From Crotophaga sulcirostris (taxonomy: Eukaryota > Chordata > Aves > Cuculiformes > Crotophagidae), in the NCBI GenBank assembly GCA_013397455.1, contig VYZB01000173.1, forward strand, positions 62,001 through 126,000: DNA of 64,000 bases, read 5' to 3'. Position numbers and translations under genes: made by a program. Positions 59,701-64,000 of the stretch are shown piece after piece. Position 1 is the stretch's first letter. Each line of letters starts with the position of its first letter. The notes beneath the pieces are model-generated. The model was not told the DNA's origin. It did not search any database and worked only from the letters and a program-made list of their open reading frames with translations.

Positions 59701-60482
59701 GCCGGCTGCGGCAACTGCTGCCCAGGCACCGGCTTCCAACGTGGGTCAACACGGGACCCTGCCCGAGGGGGCTGAGCACCAGGAACCCCTTGGCTTTGCA
59801 AAAATCAACCTCCAAGGAACTCTCACTTCAAAGTTAATTAACAGCAAAGCAGATAGTTTTTCACTCGTGGCTGTGCTAGCAGGCAGTGTTGTGGCTGTCG
59901 TCACGTCAGGTGTTTGTTATTGGATCAACGTGTCCGGGCAGCATCGAGGGTGAAGCTTTGTCCTGTGAGCAGCCGGTGCCTTCTGCAGCGCTGACCCTGC
60001 GAGCGCAGCATCCCCTGGCATTATGGGATCCTTTGTGATTCAGTATTTGCCTTGGCTGGCAGCGTACATTTACCTAAATCCTTCCTTTTCTGCCTAAAAC
60101 CCCATAAGCCTCTGTGTCCTGCTCCCTCTGCCCTGGCAAGGCAAGGCCGCACTGGTTCCTTGCGGGAAGTTTAATTTAACATGAGTTTCTCAGGGTAGTG
60201 GTCTCCATTTACGATGTGCTCACCTCCCGCCTGGGAACCGAATGCTGATGATTTAGGCTAAGGCACCAAACCTCTCAAGGTCTTATTTCACCCACATGCA
60301 AAGCAGGTCTGTGGGTGCTGGACCTCCTCCGCACCCATGTCTGGGAGCAAGGACACCAAACTCCTCCAGGAGCTGGTGCTCCCGACCTGGAAAAGCACTG
60401 AGAGCATCGCTGCTCCTTCCCCATCAGCACCACGAAGAAGGAGAGCTTGCTGCACACAACTCAGTAATTTCAGCTTTTGTAC

Positions 60483-61165
60483 CACAGAATCATAGAACAG
60501 TTTGGGTCAGAAGGGACCTTAAAGCCCATCCAGTTCCAGCCCCCTGCCATAGGCAGGGACACCTCCCACTGGATCAGGGTGCTCCAACCTGGCCTTGAAC
60601 ACATCCAGGGATGGGGCAGCCTCAACTTCTCTGGGCAACCTATGCCAGTGCCTCCCCACCCTCACAGAAAAACATTTCTTCCTAAGATCTCACTTCAATC
60701 TCTCCTCTTTCAGTCTAAAACCATTCCAATCCCTGCACTCCCTGATCAAGAGCCCCTCCCAACTTTCCTGGAGCCCCTTTCAGTACTGGAGGCTGCTCTA
60801 AAGGCTCCCCAGACCCTTCTCTTCTCCAGGCTCGACAACTCCACCTCTCTCAGCCTGTCCTCAGAGCAGAGGTGCTCCAGCCCTTGGATCATCCCCGTGA
60901 GCTCCTCTAGACTCCAACAGCTCCATGTCCTTCCTGTGCTGAGGACACCAGAACTGGACACAGGACTCCAGGTGAGATCTCACCAGAGCAGAGCAGCAGT
61001 GCAGAATCCCCTCTCTCATCCTGCTGGTTCCACTGCTTTGGATGCAGCCCAGGACACAGTTGGCTTTCTGGGCTGTGAGTGCACATTGTCAGCTTATGTT
61101 GAGCTTCTCCCAAGTTCTTCTCTTCGGGGCTACCCTCAATCCTTTCTCTGCTCAGTCTGTAAGTG
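60483..61165 (-). mobile_element. Longest CR1 LINE fragment in the window
   Basis: From cacagaatcatagaacag through the 3' UTR and into ORF2 (ggctgcatccaaagcagtgg on the minus strand). The far end near 61165 is degraded and could extend to about 61250. A long plus-strand frame over it is an antisense artefact. Confidence 0.92.
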
Positions 61166-62003
61166 TGCAGGCTTGGTCCTTCTCTCCTCCTACCCTGTTC
61201 ACAACCCAACCGTATCTCCATATCTCCGCCCTCTGGACCTCTGCTGTGGTGGATGTGCTGTGTCCTCACTCCCTTGGTCTTGGTTTGTGTTTACTGAGTG
61301 TCTTTCTCTTGCTCGACAATATTTAAATGCCCAATTATAACAAACAGATGGTATCAACCCCTGTGGTGATTTTAAAAATTCTTTTATGAAAGCACAGTAT
61401 TAATCATGGTAATTGGGTAGGAACTTTAAGGTTATAAAACTACAGCATGTCTAATGAGCGAGCTCCTTATAGGAGGAACTGAGGTTTTTAATCTAATAAT
61501 GTCAGGTTTATGGATTATGACTGGAGTTTTATGAAGTGTGATATGAAATACTGTGGATTCATGGCTCTCACTGGATTAATTTGGAAAAGTAGTTTTCCTG
61601 GTTCTAGGCCCAAAAACAATTATTCCTTACATTTCTGTCCCCTGCACTGTTACCAAACCCCTGTGTCAGAAAATGGGCACCTACACCCATAACTTTTTTA
61701 CAGGTTAAGACTTCTTTGTTTGGCTGGTCTTTATTTTTTTAAAGCATAGATTGTTACAAACATACAGTAGGGAGGAGAAGCTCATATTCTGGGTAGCAAA
61801 CTGCATATTTGTCCAGAAGGAACAACAACAGCGGGCTGCAAACTCTTAAACACGGTTGAGTGCTGGCTGGAGCTTGGAGGCTCCATCTGAACGCAGGGAC
61901 ACGGTCACCACACAGTATTGGAGTTTTCTGATATTAAGCCATTGGCTCAGAAGAGCCAAAATTGGGGTGCTCCAAAGAACTATAAATTATTTAAAGAGAA
62001 AAA

Positions 62004-62216
62004 CAGAGGATCAGAGGGCTGGAAAAGACCTCAAGAAGCTGTTCAGTCCTTCCTGGTGCACCACGGCAGAATCATCTCTACCTGCACCGTAGTGTTTGTT
62101 TAAACTCTTCCTAGAAGCCTTGTTGAGTGATCGAGCCAGGTCCCTGGCCTTCTCGGGCTGCCTACTCCACTGCTTTCCTATCTTTAATTTATTCCTAATA
62201 TCCAGCTTTGACAATT
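62004..62216 (-). mobile_element. Old, diverged CR1-like fragment
   Basis: Resembles the older 'agggctggaaaagacctcaag' 3' end, with a decayed body ending near ttcctaatatccag. A younger CR1 starts 3 bp beyond it. Confidence 0.6.
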
Positions 62217-62218
62217 AT

Positions 62219-62683
62219 TTAGAATCATAGAATTGTTAAGATTAGAAAAGACCTCTACGATCAAGTCCGACCATCAACACAACACCACTATGCTAACTAA
62301 ACCATGTCCCAAAGTGCTACGTCTACACATCTTTTGAACCCCACCAGGGATGGAGACTCCACCACTGCCCTGGGTAGCCTCTGCCAGTGCTTCACCACTC
62401 TTTCAGACAATAATTTTTTCCTAATATCCAATCTAAACCTTCCCTGGTGCAACTTGAGGTAATTTCCTCTCGTCTTATCGCTTGTCACTTGGGAGAAGAG
62501 ACCAAGACCCACCTTGCTTCAGCCTCCTTTCAGGAAGTTGTAGGGAATGATGAGGTCTCCCCTCAGCCTCCTTTTCTCTAGGCTAAACACTATCAGTTCC
62601 CTCATCTCTGCTCCTCATAAGACTTGTTTTCCATATCCTTCACTAGCCCTCTTCTGGACACGCTCCAGCAGCTGAATATCCTT
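62219..62683 (-). mobile_element. CR1 LINE 3' fragment with ORF2 tail
   Basis: Two octamers, 3' region and ORF2 tail to about 62683. The frame is broken near 62610 (ctcatctctgctcctcat insertion). Confidence 0.92.
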
Positions 62684-64000
62684 GTATGGAGGGGCTCCAA
62701 ATCGTTCCCCTAGTCCTACCCCTGCACCATTTAGAAATGACCTGTTTCATATTTTTTTCCTGTATTTTTCCAGTTATGGCTTTGTAACCTCCTGCCTCTA
62801 TACTTTTTTCTCTTCAGAGGACAGGTCCTTTATTACCTCTTCTCCATTCTTTCATTACTTCACCTATGTTCTATGAATTCTCAAAGCCAATCACTAACGC
62901 TGACAGAATTTCAACCACCAGCTCTTTAACTGCCCTAGGACAGATTTCCTCAGGCTCAGATGATTTGAAAAGATCTAACTTGGCTAAGTACTCTCCAGCT
63001 CTCCCCTGCTTGGGGCTGAGGTCATCCTGCTTTGTTACTGGTATTAATTAAACCAACAGCCAAGCAAGATGTGACTTTTTAGTGATGACTGGTACAAAAA
63101 AGGCACTAATTTTTTCAAGATAAAACACAGACCAAATTTATCAATTTAGAAAAAAGTAAAAGAAAAATTCCTTAGTTGCACACAAAACCAATCGCTTACT
63201 CTCTCTGTGCCAGCAAAAGCTGGAGAAGAGAGCCCAGCTCATCTCTGCACTGTTAAAACTGTAGGACCTGAGTCCCATATGGATCTTCTCATTGCAGATT
63301 CTCAGACCCACATGCAATCAGCTCAGTTGATTGGGACAGTAAAGACTCCTTCCTCCTCATGGACATGCTGCTGGATCTCCAGAACTTAAGAATGCTCCTC
63401 AGTGCTTTGTACATCACCAAGGAAAAAGGAAACCAACCTTTTACACTGGATTTTATGGATCCTTACGAAGGAGCAGATGTAAGGAGGAGCCCATGTCAGC
63501 ACTGAAGAACACATGTGCTGGTGCTCTCTGGAGCTACCAGGGAAAGCGGTGGCATTTAGCACCAGCAGGGCCATCTGGTCCCCATCCCTTTCCATCTCAC
63601 AAGCAATCACAGTGCCGCTCCACAGCCACTGGGAGCTAATGGCAAAGGTCCCAAATGAGAGAAATCCCCACACCAAATTTATCGCCCATGGCTGAGCAAA
63701 GACACCAAGGCTCAGCTTCCCGTGGGAACCAGAAAGAAGTGAGAGTCTGGAAATGACCCACCTGGGCCACGCCTTTGGGCAGAGGGAGACAAATGCTAGT
63801 GGTCTGGGTGACACCAAAGGAAAGGTGGATCTGCCCTCACCCATCTCAATCTGTTTGCCAAGTTCTCCAGCAGAACTCCTTGCTCCTTCTCCTTGCTCTC
63901 CTTCTGGTTTTCTCTGGGCACCCAGCAGCCAGACTGGATGAAAGGTGGATGGTGGCACAGTGGTGCCACTGGAATTGAAATTATAAGCACTACTGACTGC

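Larger units (their letters stand above)
55018..64000 (-). other. LMF1 upstream intron (partial)
   Basis: No sequence resembling the preceding LMF1 exons (expected motifs around FETLSNHF or FLFLGRR) is visible on the minus strand to the window end, so this is read as one large intron, at least 9 kb. It contains CR1 copies at 56491-56768, 60483-61165, 62004-62216 and 62219-62683. The block 58880-59370 is AT-rich and free of CR1. The rest is unremarkable unique sequence. Confidence 0.75.

Noticed and set aside
60477..61340. Plus-strand open frame of 287 codons
   Set aside because: Most of it is antisense to the CR1 copy at 60483-61165, and similar frames appear over other minus-strand CR1 copies.
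63386..63958. Minus-strand frame of 190 codons with hydrophobic parts, considered as an upstream LMF1 exon
   Set aside because: None of the expected upstream LMF1 motifs is present, and no flanking splice sites give a fit.
1..64000. CRISPR arrays, operons or phage-like gene cassettes
   Set aside because: The DNA is vertebrate; the repeated sequences are dispersed CR1 copies, not spaced direct repeats.

Overview
This is vertebrate nuclear DNA, almost certainly from a bird. The strongest sign is about 26 CR1 LINE copies on both strands, most ending in the 3' octamer typical of CR1 (ATTCTATG, or CATAGAAT on the minus strand). They belong to subfamilies abundant in birds. I cannot name the species. 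No operons, phage, CRISPR arrays or bacterial-type genes are present; most open reading frames are chance frames in non-coding DNA or remnants of CR1 pol.

The only protein-coding gene I can support is the 3' half of LMF1 (lipase maturation factor 1), on the minus strand. Five consecutive exons (55017-54840, 52175-52022, 48286-48103, 36862-36750, 26039-25865) join in frame with consensus splice sites. They encode about the last 267 residues, including the end of the membrane region and the lumenal C-terminal domain. The exons for the N-terminal half and the promoter lie beyond the right edge. The product is an ER membrane protein needed to fold and dimerise lipoprotein lipase, hepatic lipase and endothelial lipase.

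Layout: 1-23.3 kb is probably intergenic DNA downstream of LMF1, with CR1 copies, one CpG-dense block near 1.1 kb and several CR1-free, AT-rich blocks that look like candidate regulatory elements. 23.3-25.86 kb is the probable LMF1 3' UTR. 25.87-55.02 kb holds the five exons and four introns, rich in CR1 on both strands. 55.02-64 kb is the 3' part of another LMF1 intron. One 52-base assembly gap lies at 22183-22234 inside a TAAA-type simple repeat.

The most interesting points are: CR1 copies within about 20-30 bp of two LMF1 splice donors; a palindrome-rich block near 12.4-12.8 kb; a cluster of four CAGCTG E-boxes near 30.4 kb; a CpG-dense possible promoter near 1.1 kb; and short tandem duplications. 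In mammals SOX8 lies beyond the 5' end of LMF1, so distal enhancers of SOX8 in these introns and flanks are plausible but unproven. I found no convincing novel biological system.
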